Notes under the pieces: generated by a model
What the model was told of the DNA's origin: nothing
Seen by the model: the letters and a program-made list of their open reading frames with translations, nothing else
Databases searched by the model: none
Program-made: the position numbers and the translations under genes
Part shown: positions 51,549-61,077 of the stretch, piece by piece
Layout: every line of letters starts with the position of its first letter
How positions within the stretch are numbered: position 1 is the stretch's first letter
Assembly (NCBI RefSeq): GCF_001045555.1
Contig: NZ_LFBU01000001.1
Span: 1,302,001 to 1,366,000, forward strand
From: Marinobacter subterrani
Lineage (GTDB): Bacteria; Pseudomonadota; Gammaproteobacteria; Pseudomonadales; Oleiphilaceae
Length of the DNA: 64,000 nucleotides
Direction: 5' to 3'

Positions 51549-51665
51549 GTTGAGATCCCTGTTTGTTGTTGTGCGGGAAGCCGGCGACAACCGGTAAAGT
51601 GCCAGCCACGTTTGATCCAAGGCTAGCACGGTACCGGGCCGGGTGTGATTGACTAAATTTCGCTC

Positions 51666-52586
51666 GTGATGGACTATCTTTCGATAACAGCCAACAACAC
51701 AAGACAACTGATGACCCAGACCTCGCAATGGCCGGTGCCCAAAGACAGCATCCGTTATGTGGTACCCGAGCCAATTATCCGGCTTCTGGCCAGCCACCCG
51801 CTCACGCGGGACCTGTATCCCCTCGCTTTCGGCCATTACCGCCGCGCCGTGGGGCACCACATGCACCGGGAACGCCACCACGACAATCTTTTGATTTACT
51901 GCACCGAGGGCAAGGCGTTCCTGAATGTTCAGGGCGAGCCCTACACCGTGGAAGCCGGCGACCTGCTGCTTCTGCCGGCCGGCGCCAGCCACCGCTACAC
52001 CGCAGACCCGGACAACCCCTGGACCATTCACTGGGTGCACTACACCGGGCCGCTGGCGGAGGATTTTCGGAATTACATGGGGTTTGACGGCGCCACTCGC
52101 ATCCGCCATCTGGGGCGGCAGCCACGGCTGCTGGTGGATTTCAACGGCCTGCTGTCGGTACGGCAGACCGGTTTCCGCGCCCGGGGGCTGATCCACGCTG
52201 CCAACCGGCTCCGCCAGTTGATGGCGGCGGTTCCGATCAACGCCGATGAAACCGGCCAGGAGCGGCAGGCGGAACTGGAGACGATCCACAATTATATGCG
52301 TGAGCACCTGGACGAGCGCATCAGCCTGGAACAGCTGGCCGATCTCGCGGGCCTCTCGCCGGCGCATTTTGCCACCCGTTACCGGGAGCAGACCGGCACC
52401 TCCCCGATCCAGCATTTTCTGCACCTGAAAGTGGAGCGGGCCTGTCAGATGCTGGATACCAGCAGCCTGAGCTTTGCCGATATCAGCCGGCGCCTGGGGT
52501 ATGACGACGCCTACTATTTTTCCCGGCTTTTCAAGAAGGTAATGGGCCAGTCACCCCGGGATTACCGGCATACCGCCCGGCACTGA
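51666..52586 (+). CDS. mmsR: AraC-family regulator of the valine operon
   Basis: The 306-residue protein has an N-terminal cupin sensor ([38 protein letters not shown]) and two helix-turn-helix motifs at the C-terminus ([40 protein letters not shown]). Its position divergent from mmsA, 117 bases away, and its sequence pattern fit MmsR, which activates mmsAB in Pseudomonas. The start could be 51666, 51669 or 51711. The shared gap should hold its binding site, which I could not define. Confidence 0.87.
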   Translation: MMDYLSITANNTRQLMTQTSQWPVPKDSIRYVVPEPIIRLLASHPLTRDLYPLAFGHYRRAVGHHMHRERHHDNLLIYCTEGKAFLNVQGEPYTVEAGDLLLLPAGASHRYTADPDNPWTIHWVHYTGPLAEDFRNYMGFDGATRIRHLGRQPRLLVDFNGLLSVRQTGFRARGLIHAANRLRQLMAAVPINADETGQERQAELETIHNYMREHLDERISLEQLADLAGLSPAHFATRYREQTGTSPIQHFLHLKVERACQMLDTSSLSFADISRRLGYDDAYYFSRLFKKVMGQSPRDYRHTARH

Positions 52587-52631
52587 CCCGGCGCACCGGG
52601 CCAGATTGAAACCGGCGGCCAATCCCTGGGA

Positions 52632-53087
52632 TTACTGGTCCTTCTCCATGTCGCCGTCCTGTTGCGAACCGGGCACAGGCGCTCCCTCGTTCATCATGTT
52701 GCCCTTGTCGTCGCCCATGGCACCCGCCGCGTCTTTCTCTTTGCCAGCGGCGGTCGCTGGCAGATTTTCGATATCCTCCACCGTCATGCCCTTGGCCCGG
52801 GCACGTTCGATCATTTCCTGACGGTGCTCCTCTCGAAGGGCCTGCCGGTCCTCGGCCGAATCAAGTGACTGCATCTTGGTGTGAAACTCGCGACGCTCCT
52901 CTGGCGTCATCATGGGGTAGCCGAACACAGGCTTCCCGTCCTGGTCCTTGATCTGGGTATTCATTTCGCTTTGCATGCCTTTGCCCATGCCGTCCTGCAT
53001 TTTCTGATCGTCCGCGGCAAACGCGGCGGTAAGTGGCACGGCACATGCGAGTGCGACAGATATGGTCAACATCTTGAAGTGTTTCAT
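52632..53087 (-). CDS. Small exported protein of unknown function
   Basis: The 151-residue product has a clear signal peptide (MKHFKMLTISVALACAVPLT, cut near AAFA-ADD). The mature part is rich in Met, Asp, Lys and Glu, contains FGYPMMTPEERREFHTKMQS and helical repeats of charged residues, and lacks cysteine. I know no function; the TPEERREFH block is common in small periplasmic proteins. The 294 bases upstream, to 53381, show no gene; AT-rich DNA at 53220-53320 may be the promoter area for both neighbours. Confidence 0.8.
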   Translation of the reverse strand: MKHFKMLTISVALACAVPLTAAFAADDQKMQDGMGKGMQSEMNTQIKDQDGKPVFGYPMMTPEERREFHTKMQSLDSAEDRQALREEHRQEMIERARAKGMTVEDIENLPATAAGKEKDAAGAMGDDKGNMMNEGAPVPGSQQDGDMEKDQ

Positions 53088-53381
53088 TGCAGTAGCCTCC
53101 TGTTAGCCAATGGATCCCTGGCCCAAGGAACAGCTTGAAGTTACCCGGCTATCGTCCCTTAAATCACTCTGCCGGAACCTACAGACTACACCCGGTACCG
53201 CCGGTTCGGTCAGCTTTTTTGATTAATTTTTAGCCAGACGCAACAAACAAAACGTTACTTTAGGAATATCAGATAATTGACCTGTGGCAATGGTTCACAT
53301 TTGTCAATTTTGTAATCTCCGCGCAGCTTGCAATATCCGGCCACTCCGGCCGGATTCCTTTGTTTTCAGCGGGAGACCGAA

Positions 53382-54152
53382 ATGGCAGCCGAACCGATTG
53401 TCCTGTTCGATTCCCTGGTAACCGGCGAGGGCGTGCAGTCCAACCAGTTCCTGATTGTTGATGGCAAACACGAAGCGTTGATTGACCCGGGCGGAGACCT
53501 GACCTACACGCCGCTCTCGGTTGCCGCCTCACGCTACATGAACATCCGTGAGCTGGACTATGTGTTCGCCTCCCACCAGGACCCGGACATCATCGGCGCC
53601 ATTGATCGCTGGATCGTGCACACCCGCGCCAGGATCGTTACCTCGAAACTCTGGGCCCGGTTCCTTCCGCATCTGGTGTCCAGCTACGTTACCAGCCAGC
53701 TCAGCGGCAGTGTGTACGATCGTATTGTCAGCGTCCCCGACGCCGGCGCCAACGTCAGGTTCGGCGATTCATTCCTGCAGTGCCTGCCGGCGCACTTCAT
53801 GCATTCCGTCGGCAACCTGCAGTTCTACGACCCGGTATCAAAAATCCTGTTTTCAGGAGATCTGGGCGCCTCCCTTGGCGGCGAGGATGACCACCTGCCG
53901 GTAAAAGATTTCGACAAGCACATCCCGAACATGGTCGGCTTCCATCGCCGTTACATCGCCTCCCGGAAGGTCTGCCAGCTCTGGGCCAGCATGATTCGCG
54001 ACATGGACGTGGCGATGATTGTGCCCCAGCATGGCAAGCGCTTCGAGGGGCCGGTGATGGTTGAGCGCTTCCTGGACTGGGTGAGCAACATGGAGTGCGG
54101 GATCGACCTCATGACCCAGGACAACTACCGGCGCCCGGTCGATTATGTCTGA
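53382..54152 (+). CDS. ODP-like diiron metallo-beta-lactamase-fold protein
   Basis: The 256-residue protein has the metallo-beta-lactamase fold with diiron-type ligands: ALIDPGGDL, ASHQDPDIIGAID in place of H-x-H-x-D-H, LPAHFMHSVGNLQFYDP, LFSGDLGASLGG and VPQHGKRFEGP. This resembles the oxygen-binding ODP group and the diiron half of flavodiiron proteins; no flavodoxin domain follows. It may sense or bind oxygen in the cytoplasm. The ATG at 53382 is chosen because GGGAG precedes it. Residues at the fourth ligand position differ from hydrolases, so enzyme activity is not assumed. Confidence 0.8.
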   Translation: MAAEPIVLFDSLVTGEGVQSNQFLIVDGKHEALIDPGGDLTYTPLSVAASRYMNIRELDYVFASHQDPDIIGAIDRWIVHTRARIVTSKLWARFLPHLVSSYVTSQLSGSVYDRIVSVPDAGANVRFGDSFLQCLPAHFMHSVGNLQFYDPVSKILFSGDLGASLGGEDDHLPVKDFDKHIPNMVGFHRRYIASRKVCQLWASMIRDMDVAMIVPQHGKRFEGPVMVERFLDWVSNMECGIDLMTQDNYRRPVDYV

Positions 54153-54239
54153 CAGTTACCCGCTGCCAAATAGGCCTGTCCCAAACCGGCAATGTTGAGT
54201 AAAATCCGGCCTTTTACAAAGAACCAAGGGGCAGTGCAG

Positions 54240-54965
54240 ATGGGCAGAGCCTACCAGAACCGTAAAGAGTCCATGGCCAAGACGGCTGCGGCGAAAACCA
54301 AGGTCTACAGCAAGTACGGGCGCGAGATCTACATGAGCGCCAAGTCCGGCGGAGTGGACCCGCAGGCCAACCTGTCGCTGCGCGGGCTGATCGACCGCGC
54401 AAAGAAAGACCAGGTGCCTTCCCACGTTATCGAGAAAGCCATCGACAAGGCCCGGGGCGGCGCCGGCGAGGACTACTCACCGGCCCGTTACGAAGGCTAT
54501 GGCCCGGGTAACTGCATGGTGATAGTCGACTGCCTGACCGACAACCCGAACCGCACCTTTGGCGACGTGCGCCTGGCCTTTACCAAGACCAAGTGCAAGA
54601 TCGGCACCCCGGGCACTGTTGCCCACATGTTCGACCACAGCGCCATTTTCGCCTTCAAGAGCGACGATGAGGAAGCGGTGCTGGAAGCGCTGATGGAAGC
54701 GGATGTCGATGTCACCGACATTGAGAACGAAGACGGCCTGATTACTGTTTTCACACCGAACACGGAATACGCCAAGGCCCGCCAGGCCCTGGTGGACGCC
54801 ATTGAAGGCATCGATTTCGAGGTGGACGAAATCCAGTTCCTGCCCAAAACCACCACCCCGGTGGAAGGCGACGACATTCCCATGTTCGAGAAATTCCTCG
54901 ACATGCTGAACGAACTGGACGACGTGCAGAACGTGTTCCACAACGCCGAACTCCCCGACCAGTAA
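54240..54965 (+). CDS. YebC/PmpR-family protein
   Basis: The 241-residue protein starts [20 protein letters not shown] and contains [20 protein letters not shown], then [20 protein letters not shown] and [17 protein letters not shown], the three-domain YebC pattern. The N-terminus without the AGHSKW opening places it near the YeeN branch. Family members act as transcription regulators or help ribosomes at proline stretches. AAGGGG precedes the ATG at 54240. Confidence 0.93.
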   Translation: MGRAYQNRKESMAKTAAAKTKVYSKYGREIYMSAKSGGVDPQANLSLRGLIDRAKKDQVPSHVIEKAIDKARGGAGEDYSPARYEGYGPGNCMVIVDCLTDNPNRTFGDVRLAFTKTKCKIGTPGTVAHMFDHSAIFAFKSDDEEAVLEALMEADVDVTDIENEDGLITVFTPNTEYAKARQALVDAIEGIDFEVDEIQFLPKTTTPVEGDDIPMFEKFLDMLNELDDVQNVFHNAELPDQ

Positions 54966-54981
54966 GCCCGAGGCCGAAGCC

Positions 54982-55746
54982 ATGCAGGAAGACCGCACCA
55001 TGCAGCAATCCTCTGCCCCGGACTGCAGGGCCCGGGTCGTGGTGCTGAAAACCGGCAGCACCTACCCCGGCCTGCTGGCGCGATTCGGTGATTTCGAGGA
55101 CTGGTTCCTGCGCGGCCTGTCACCGGAACTGGACATCACGGTCATCAATGTCGAGGCCGGCGAACGGCCGGGTAACCCGGAAGACTGGAACGGCATTGTG
55201 GTAACCGGCTCCCCGGCCATGGTGAGCGACCGGGACGAGTGGAGTGAAAATACCGGGGCCTGGCTGGCCCGGGCCGCTGCCGCCGGGGTTCCCGTGCTGG
55301 GCGTGTGCTACGGGCACCAGCTGCTGGCCCATGCCCTGGGCGGCGAAGTGGGCTACCACCCGGACGGCCGGGAAACCGGCACCCATGAGGTTGAACTGCT
55401 GCCCGAAGCGGGCACTGACCCCCTGTTCCGAGACCTGCCGGCCAGATTTCCGGCCCAGTTGACGCACCGGCAGTCGGTGCTTCGCCTGCCCCCGGATGCC
55501 GTCTTGCTGGGGCGCAACCGGTTCGAGCCGCATCAGGCATTCCGAATCGGTTCCTGTACCTGGGGCGTTCAGTTCCACCCCGAGTTCACCGATACCGTCA
55601 TGAGGGCCTACCTGGAAGTGCAGGCGCCAGACCTGGCCCGTGAAGGGCTGGATGCGCAAGCGCTGATCGCCGGCGTGCAGGCCTCGCCAGACGCCTCCTC
55701 ACTACTGCCGCGGTTTTCCAGGCTGGTGATTGAGCGGGTCCGGTAA
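54982..55746 (+). CDS. Class I glutamine amidotransferase-like protein
   Basis: The 254-residue protein has the nucleophile motif GVCYGHQLLAHALGG and the His-Glu end of the triad in GVQFHPEFTDTVM. VVTGSPAMVSD is the oxyanion-side loop. It is a stand-alone GATase1 domain like the GuaA-related group that acts on gamma-glutamyl compounds; the substrate is unknown. A second ATG at 55000 is equally well placed (AGGAAG eight bases ahead). It lies 16 bases after the YebC-family gene. Confidence 0.87.
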   Translation: MQEDRTMQQSSAPDCRARVVVLKTGSTYPGLLARFGDFEDWFLRGLSPELDITVINVEAGERPGNPEDWNGIVVTGSPAMVSDRDEWSENTGAWLARAAAAGVPVLGVCYGHQLLAHALGGEVGYHPDGRETGTHEVELLPEAGTDPLFRDLPARFPAQLTHRQSVLRLPPDAVLLGRNRFEPHQAFRIGSCTWGVQFHPEFTDTVMRAYLEVQAPDLAREGLDAQALIAGVQASPDASSLLPRFSRLVIERVR

Positions 55747-55767
55747 CCGCCGGGCCACGATTCTGCG

Positions 55768-56118
55768 TCAGTCGAGGATATAGGCGGTCTTTTCCAGTGC
55801 CTGCTCTTCTTCATCAATAAAGCGGAACTCATTCCAGCCAATGCGCACCATGTCGTTGCTGTTCAGCCGCTGCCGGGCCTCTACCCGTAATTCGTTGACA
55901 AAGGTGCCATTGGTGCTGTTGCTGTCCGTGATGTAGTAGTCCACGGTGCCTTCCAAGTAGGCATTGGGCACCGCCTCGATCAGGGCGTGCTGGCCACTGA
56001 CCGAGATTTCATCAATCCGGATGTCGTTATCCGGGCGGCGGCCCAGGCGGGTGTCGGGCTGCCCCAGCTCAAAGGTGTTGACCACCACGTTATCCACCAG
56101 TTGCGAAAGCGAAGCCAT
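55768..56118 (-). CDS. FHA-domain protein
   Basis: The 116-residue protein is one forkhead-associated domain: LGRRPDNDIRIDEISVSGQH and DSNSTNGTFVNELRVEARQR give the phosphothreonine-binding Arg, Ser and Asn loops. It should bind a protein phosphorylated by the adjoining kinase. It is the last gene of the kinase-phosphatase-FHA unit, 10 bases after the phosphatase. Confidence 0.93.
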   Translation of the reverse strand: MASLSQLVDNVVVNTFELGQPDTRLGRRPDNDIRIDEISVSGQHALIEAVPNAYLEGTVDYYITDSNSTNGTFVNELRVEARQRLNSNDMVRIGWNEFRFIDEEEQALEKTAYILD

Positions 56119-56128
56119 GTCAGTTTCC

Positions 56129-56884
56129 TCAATACTCCAGCGTCAGTAATACCACAGACAGATTATCGCCAGCCCCGTTTGCCAGGCCGGCGTCAATCAG
56201 CGCCTGAACCGTTCGTTCCATGCCATCCTGCTCCGTGCTTATCTCAAGCCACTGCGCTTCCGGGACCGAGTTGGTCAGTCCGTCGGAGCACAGCAACAAC
56301 ACATCCCCCTCTTCAAGAGGCTCAACCCGGTAACTGGGCTCTGCCAGGTCAATCGCCCCCACGGCCCGGGTGAGCACATTGCGGAAGGGCACATTGGGAA
56401 CGTCCGCCAGGGTAATGCTGCCATCCTCCAGCATGTTCTGGACCACGGTATCGTCCCGGGTCAGGCAGGTCGCCTGGCCGCCCCGCAGGCAGTAACACCG
56501 GGAGTCGCCCATGTGGGCAATGTGCGCCCTGTCGCCGATGACCCAGGCCAGCACCAGGGTTGTGCCCATCTTGTCGAGCCTTGCGTCCTCTGCTCGCCGG
56601 CCCAGTATGCGTTTGTTGGCCAGGACAAAAGCCCGCTCCAGGCTTTCCCGGACAGCGCTTTCCGTCAGCCCGGCGGAATCGCCGGCCAGCTCCGGCTCCA
56701 GTAATTCAACGACCGCTTCAACCGCGAGGCGGCTGGCAATCTCACCACCCTGATAGCCCCCCATGCCATCGGCAACCACCAGCAGCGCCTGGTTACCGGC
56801 CTCATTAACCCGCCAGCCCACCACATCCTGGTTGGTTTCCCGGACCGTGCCCCGGTGAGTCTGGCCTGCGATGCGATAGTTCAT
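56129..56884 (-). CDS. PP2C-family protein serine/threonine phosphatase
   Basis: The 251-residue protein has the PP2C metal motifs: VRETNQDVVG, LLVVADGMGGYQGGEIASRL, AHMGDSRCYCLRGG, LLLCSDGLTNSVPEAQW and NGAGDNLSVVLL. It would reverse the action of the kinase encoded just upstream, with which it overlaps by one base (TGATG). Stp-type phosphatases of this size are soluble. Confidence 0.94.
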   Translation of the reverse strand: MNYRIAGQTHRGTVRETNQDVVGWRVNEAGNQALLVVADGMGGYQGGEIASRLAVEAVVELLEPELAGDSAGLTESAVRESLERAFVLANKRILGRRAEDARLDKMGTTLVLAWVIGDRAHIAHMGDSRCYCLRGGQATCLTRDDTVVQNMLEDGSITLADVPNVPFRNVLTRAVGAIDLAEPSYRVEPLEEGDVLLLCSDGLTNSVPEAQWLEISTEQDGMERTVQALIDAGLANGAGDNLSVVLLTLEY

Positions 56885-58539
56885 CAGGATACCTCCTGGC
56901 CCGCTTCGCGAACCGCCAGCCGACGCACCGCCTCGGCCATGGTCGCCGCACTGGCAAAGCGCTTATCCGGCTCGCGCTGGATCGCCTTGTTGATCAGCCG
57001 GACCACGCCATTGGGCAGGTCGGCATTGAACTCCCGGACGCTGCGCGGGCGTTTGTTGAGGATCTGGTAGGTCAGGTTGGCAAGGGTATCGCCCTGATAC
57101 GGCGTTTCGCCGCTCACCAGCTTGTACAGGGTGACGCCCAGGCTGTAGATATCGGAGGCGCCGGTAACCTTCTGCCCCTTGAGCTGCTCCGGCGACATAT
57201 AGAGCGGGCTGCCCATCACCGCGCCGGTGCGGGTGCGGGAGTCATCGGAGATTTTGGCAATGCCGAAATCGGTAATCTTTATGTCGCCGGTATCCGGGTT
57301 GAAGATAATGTTGCCCGGCTTGATATCGCGATGAACGATTTTCTGGCTGTGGGCATACGCCAGTGCATCGGCAACTCGGGCAATAATATCCAGCACCCGT
57401 GGTAGCGGCAGCAGCCGCCCCGGTTTGCCGAATTCGCTGAGCGGCCGGCCCCGGGCGTAATCCATGGCGATGTAGGCGAGATCCGCCTCCTCGCCAACGT
57501 CATACACCGTCACGATGGCTGGATGGTTCAGGCGCCCGGCCGCTTCCGCCTCCCGGAAGAACCGCTCCTTGAGATCCTGCAACTGGCCGTCGTCGAACGC
57601 CTGGTAGCTCAGGGTCTTGATGGCCACGGTGCGGGCTATTTTCGGGTCCTTGCCCAGGTACACCACGCCCATGGCGCCCCGGCCGATTTCCCGCTCGATT
57701 TCATAACGCCCCAGGGTCGGCCGGCTTACCGAGGGTTCCGGCATCAGCAGGGTACGGGTGGTGTCGAAACTGCCGGCCTGCATCAGGGCGCTATCCGGCG
57801 TCAGTTTCTCCAGGGCCGCCAGGCGGGCGGCACTATCCCGGAAATTCTTCCGGCGCTGCAGGATGCTTTGGTAGGTGCCCACCGCCTTGTCATACTGGCG
57901 TTTGCGCTCCTGCTGTATGGCGATGTCGTAGCGCAGTTCAAGCTCGCCCTCACAGCGCGGGCAACCACCCAGGGCCTCCAGGGCATCGTCGGTGTGCCCC
58001 TGCTGCAGGAACACCCTGGCCAGTCGGAGGCGGGCTTCCCGCACATTGTCTGTCAGGGAGCGGATGCGGGTATGGGGCTGCAGCCAGAACAGCATCAGCA
58101 CAAAACCGGCCACCAGCAGGGTCAGCACTTCTCCCAGGGACACCCAGGCGTTGTGGTAGAACATCAGCGCTGCCTGCAGCACCACCAGGGAGCCGCCCAG
58201 CAGCAGTGTAACCGGCAGGGAAGCCGCCGCGCCCATCAGCGGGACGGCCAGCGTCAGGTAGAGCGCCGTGATGGCCAGGCCGGCCGTTACCGCAATGTCC
58301 GCCCACAGGGGCTCCGCCAGGCCCCGGCCCGCCAGGGCACCGCGAAGCGCCTCCGGTGACAGGATGCTGGCGGGGCTGGCACCCTCGGGCACGCCAAGAA
58401 TGCTGAACAGCACCCTGTCGGCCCAGCCAACAAGCACAAGCTGGTCTCCGGCCAGCGCAAACACCACGGCAGCGAGGAGAATGACCGCCCGCAGGCTGAA
58501 CAGGCGCGGTATGGAAGAGATAATGGCGTTCACAGGCAA
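56884..58539 (-). CDS. Membrane-anchored serine/threonine protein kinase
   Basis: The 551-residue protein has an N-terminal membrane part (hydrophobic segments at about 15-35, 85-105, 108-125 and 133-155), a helical TPR-like segment with CPRCEGELEL (about 160-250), and a kinase domain from about residue 274 to 540: IGRGAMGVVYLGKD, VAIKTL, HRDIKPGNIIFN near 400, ITDFGIAKI and GSPLYMSPEQLKGQ. All catalytic residues are present. The kinase is at the C-terminus, the reverse of PknB-type sensors. It starts the kinase-phosphatase-FHA operon. Such trios may control type VI secretion or envelope processes; no target is visible here. Confidence 0.93.
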   Translation of the reverse strand: MPVNAIISSIPRLFSLRAVILLAAVVFALAGDQLVLVGWADRVLFSILGVPEGASPASILSPEALRGALAGRGLAEPLWADIAVTAGLAITALYLTLAVPLMGAAASLPVTLLLGGSLVVLQAALMFYHNAWVSLGEVLTLLVAGFVLMLFWLQPHTRIRSLTDNVREARLRLARVFLQQGHTDDALEALGGCPRCEGELELRYDIAIQQERKRQYDKAVGTYQSILQRRKNFRDSAARLAALEKLTPDSALMQAGSFDTTRTLLMPEPSVSRPTLGRYEIEREIGRGAMGVVYLGKDPKIARTVAIKTLSYQAFDDGQLQDLKERFFREAEAAGRLNHPAIVTVYDVGEEADLAYIAMDYARGRPLSEFGKPGRLLPLPRVLDIIARVADALAYAHSQKIVHRDIKPGNIIFNPDTGDIKITDFGIAKISDDSRTRTGAVMGSPLYMSPEQLKGQKVTGASDIYSLGVTLYKLVSGETPYQGDTLANLTYQILNKRPRSVREFNADLPNGVVRLINKAIQREPDKRFASAATMAEAVRRLAVREAGQEVS

Positions 58540-58780
58540 CTTTGTTGTAAATGGTTGATCTGCATAGTTTAGAAAGCGTCGCCGCCGCGCGATACTGGCT
58601 CGGGCGTGTTTTTTGTAAGGGTTTGTTTACCTGCGAGCAGGATCACGGAGCCCGGAACTGTACAAAGTCTTAACATTGTCCAGGTTGAGGGAACGCAGTG
58701 CGGTGTTCTATCGTCCGGGTACTACACTTTGACTGAAACCATCAGTCATATCAGAACCCGAAAACAACAGGAGTGAACCC

Positions 58781-59182
58781 ATGTCCGGAATTCGCAAGCA
58801 CCTGAGGTACGTTTCTTTCTTCATGGCCCTGATGATGACCCTGGGCTCCGTCTGGTCGACCACGGCAAGCGCCGGGATGGTTGGAACCGGCGAGGTACTT
58901 GGCCAGCAACAGGTCCAGCTGGACCGGCAACAACTGATCAACATGCTCGACCGGCAGGACGTCCAGGACAAGCTGACAGACCTTGGCGTAAGCCAGGACC
59001 AGGTCAAGGAACGTATCCAGAACCTCACCCCTGCGGAACTGGCGGATTTTGAGCAGCAACTGGCCGAGGCCCCGGCCGGCGAGGGTGTTGTCGGCATTAT
59101 TGTGCTGTTCCTGCTGGTATTCATCATCACCGACATGCTGTGTGCCACCAACATCTTCCCATTCGTGAACTGCATTCGATAG
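58781..59182 (+). CDS. PA2779-family small membrane protein
   Basis: The 133-residue protein has an N-terminal signal segment (YVSFFMALMMTLGSVWSTTA), a polar helix with VQLDRQQLINMLDRQDVQDK, and a C-terminal membrane helix VVGIIVLFLLVFIITDMLC. This is the layout of the PA2779 family. It is followed after 9 bases by the PA2778-type peptidase, the constant partner in Pseudomonas and relatives. The 241 bases upstream contain the shared promoter area with the kinase operon but no gene. Confidence 0.87.
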   Translation: MSGIRKHLRYVSFFMALMMTLGSVWSTTASAGMVGTGEVLGQQQVQLDRQQLINMLDRQDVQDKLTDLGVSQDQVKERIQNLTPAELADFEQQLAEAPAGEGVVGIIVLFLLVFIITDMLCATNIFPFVNCIR

Positions 59183-59191
59183 CGTCGGGCC

Positions 59192-60190
59192 GTGACGGTT
59201 AATTTTTCCGTTAAACCGGCAAGCGCCGGCAGGCTGATCCTGTTCTTTCTGGTCAGCCTGCTGGCCGGTTGTGCCAGCTCGCCGAACTGGCCCGGCCAGG
59301 CCGCCGCGCCAGGCTCCCCCGCCCTGCCCGAACGGGTGGTTCTCGAGGATGTGCCTTTCTTCCCCCAGGAACGCTACCAGTGCGGCCCCGCCTCACTGGC
59401 CATGATGCTGAACAGCCAGGGCCTTGAGACCAGTCCCGAGATTCTCAAGGAGCTGGTTTACATTCCCGGCCGGGAGGGGGCCCTGCAGGTGGAAATGGTT
59501 GCCGCAGCGCGCGCCCACGGCATGCTGGTTTACCCGCTGGACGGCAGCCTGGAAAGCCTTCTGAGGGAAGTTGCAGCCGGCCACCCGGTGCTGGTGATGC
59601 AGAACCTGCGGTTTGGCTGGTGGCCCCAGTGGCACTTCGCCGTTGTGATCGGCTACGACCAGCAGCAACGGGACCTGATCCTCCATACCGATACCCGGGA
59701 GCGCCAGCCGGTCGACATCGAGGTGTTCCACAATACCTGGGGGCGGGCGGACAACTGGGCGATGACCATTCTCCCGCCAGACCAGGTACCGGCCACCGCC
59801 GAGCCCCTGCGGTTTTTGCAATCGGCTCATGATCTGGAGACAACCGGGCGAACCAACGCAGCGGCGGTAGCCTACAGCACCGCAGAAAGCACCTGGCCCG
59901 GGCAGCCAGCCGCTCCCATGGCCAGAGGCAATCTGGCGTGGCAACTGGGCCGGCAACACGCCGCGACACAGCACTTTCTGCGCACGGTAAGGCACTTCCC
60001 GGACTTTGCGGAAGGCTGGAACAACCTGGCCTTCGCGTTGGACGCCACCGGTTGCCCGATAACCGCCCATGCCGCCGCCAGCTGCGCTGCCATGCTGGCA
60101 CCGGCGCGCTTTGGTAATTCGGAACTGCTCAACCCGCAACCCGGAGCAGCACCAGACGGGTGCCCTGCACTGCCGGCGTGCCCGCCGTAA
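59192..60190 (+). CDS. PA2778-family C39-like cysteine peptidase, lipoprotein
   Basis: The 332-residue protein starts at GTG and has a lipoprotein signal ending LLAGCASS. The peptidase domain has YQCGPASLAMML (catalytic Cys about 64), WHFAVVIGYD (His about 148) and FHNTWGRADNW (the third residue region). From about 205 a TPR-like helical part follows (ALDATGCPITAH near the end). The C39 fold and the pairing with the PA2779 protein suggest cleavage of its partner or of an envelope peptide; that is inference. Confidence 0.87.
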   Translation: MTVNFSVKPASAGRLILFFLVSLLAGCASSPNWPGQAAAPGSPALPERVVLEDVPFFPQERYQCGPASLAMMLNSQGLETSPEILKELVYIPGREGALQVEMVAAARAHGMLVYPLDGSLESLLREVAAGHPVLVMQNLRFGWWPQWHFAVVIGYDQQQRDLILHTDTRERQPVDIEVFHNTWGRADNWAMTILPPDQVPATAEPLRFLQSAHDLETTGRTNAAAVAYSTAESTWPGQPAAPMARGNLAWQLGRQHAATQHFLRTVRHFPDFAEGWNNLAFALDATGCPITAHAAASCAAMLAPARFGNSELLNPQPGAAPDGCPALPACPP

Positions 60191-60235
60191 AGGCTGCGGA
60201 GGCTCAGTGAATCAAGGGCATAGCGAGACAGAACA

Positions 60236-60937
60236 TCAGCCTCGCTTGCGAAACAGCGCCACGTCCTTTCTCGGAATCTCCAGTTGCCAGCCCATCTGCT
60301 CGGCCAGCCGCCGGAAGGTGGCTTCCCGGTAGAACACCACGTGGGTCGGATCGCGCCGGTAATGCCAGTGCTCGAAACGGGCATCGTCGGTCTGGAAACA
60401 GGTCATCACCCCCAGCCAGCCGCCCGGCCTGAGCAGCCGGTCCAGTTGCCGGAACACCCCGGCGGGCTGGTACAGATGCTCCACCACTTCGGTACAGGTA
60501 ATAAAATCGTACCGCCCCGAGAGTACCGGCTCCGACGGGTAAAAGAAGGGATCATAGAGGGACATTTCCATGCCCGCCTCTTCCATCATCTGCGCCAGGG
60601 CCGGCCCGGGGCCGCACCCGAAATCGAGCCCGCGGGCACCGGCCGGCAGCCGCGACAACAGCGGCCCGGTTAGCCGGGCAAGGAAGGACCGGTAGCCCGG
60701 GTCGTCGGGCTGGTTATCGTGCAACTCGTACACGGCGCGTTCGGCATCGGGCGGCAGCCGGCATTCCGGGTGCAGGAGCGTCGCCTCGCAGACCGGGCAC
60801 CGCAGGTAGCGGCGCTCCCCCAGCGAGCAGAAGGGACCCGGCATGCCCTGTTCACACACCGGGCATTGACCACCGGTTTGCCCTTTGTCCTGACGAATCT
60901 GCACCCCTGGCCGCCTCCCGTCTGATTGAAGTTTCAT
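60236..60937 (-). CDS. Zinc-ribbon class I SAM methyltransferase
   Basis: The 233-residue protein has an N-terminal CPVCEQGM and CPVCEATL pair that should bind zinc, then LDFGCGPGPALAQMMEEAGM for SAM, FITCTEVVEHLYQP and LRPGGWLGVMTCFQ. The substrate is unknown; such fused zinc ribbons occur in several methyltransferases of small molecules and RNA. I use the ATG at 60935-60937, with GGA seven bases ahead; the ATG at 60941-60943 is too close to that site, and the frame open to 61102 overlaps the divergent regulator. Confidence 0.82.
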   Translation of the reverse strand: MKLQSDGRRPGVQIRQDKGQTGGQCPVCEQGMPGPFCSLGERRYLRCPVCEATLLHPECRLPPDAERAVYELHDNQPDDPGYRSFLARLTGPLLSRLPAGARGLDFGCGPGPALAQMMEEAGMEMSLYDPFFYPSEPVLSGRYDFITCTEVVEHLYQPAGVFRQLDRLLRPGGWLGVMTCFQTDDARFEHWHYRRDPTHVVFYREATFRRLAEQMGWQLEIPRKDVALFRKRG

Positions 60938-61077
60938 TGTCATATCCGGCCATCGCGCCGGAATCGTGATCCGCCACGAAATTTCCCGCCGCCAGCCCTG
61001 CCTATACTGGGCGCTCTCATAATAACGGACCGCCCGAGACGACACGACCGGGGCGGCACCGGCGCAGGGATGAACGC

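Noticed and set aside
51549..52424. N-terminal extension of the mmsA reading frame by about 290 residues
   Set aside because: It lies opposite mmsR, has no aldehyde dehydrogenase features and is preceded by no ribosome binding site; the start at 51548 has both family sequence and a site.
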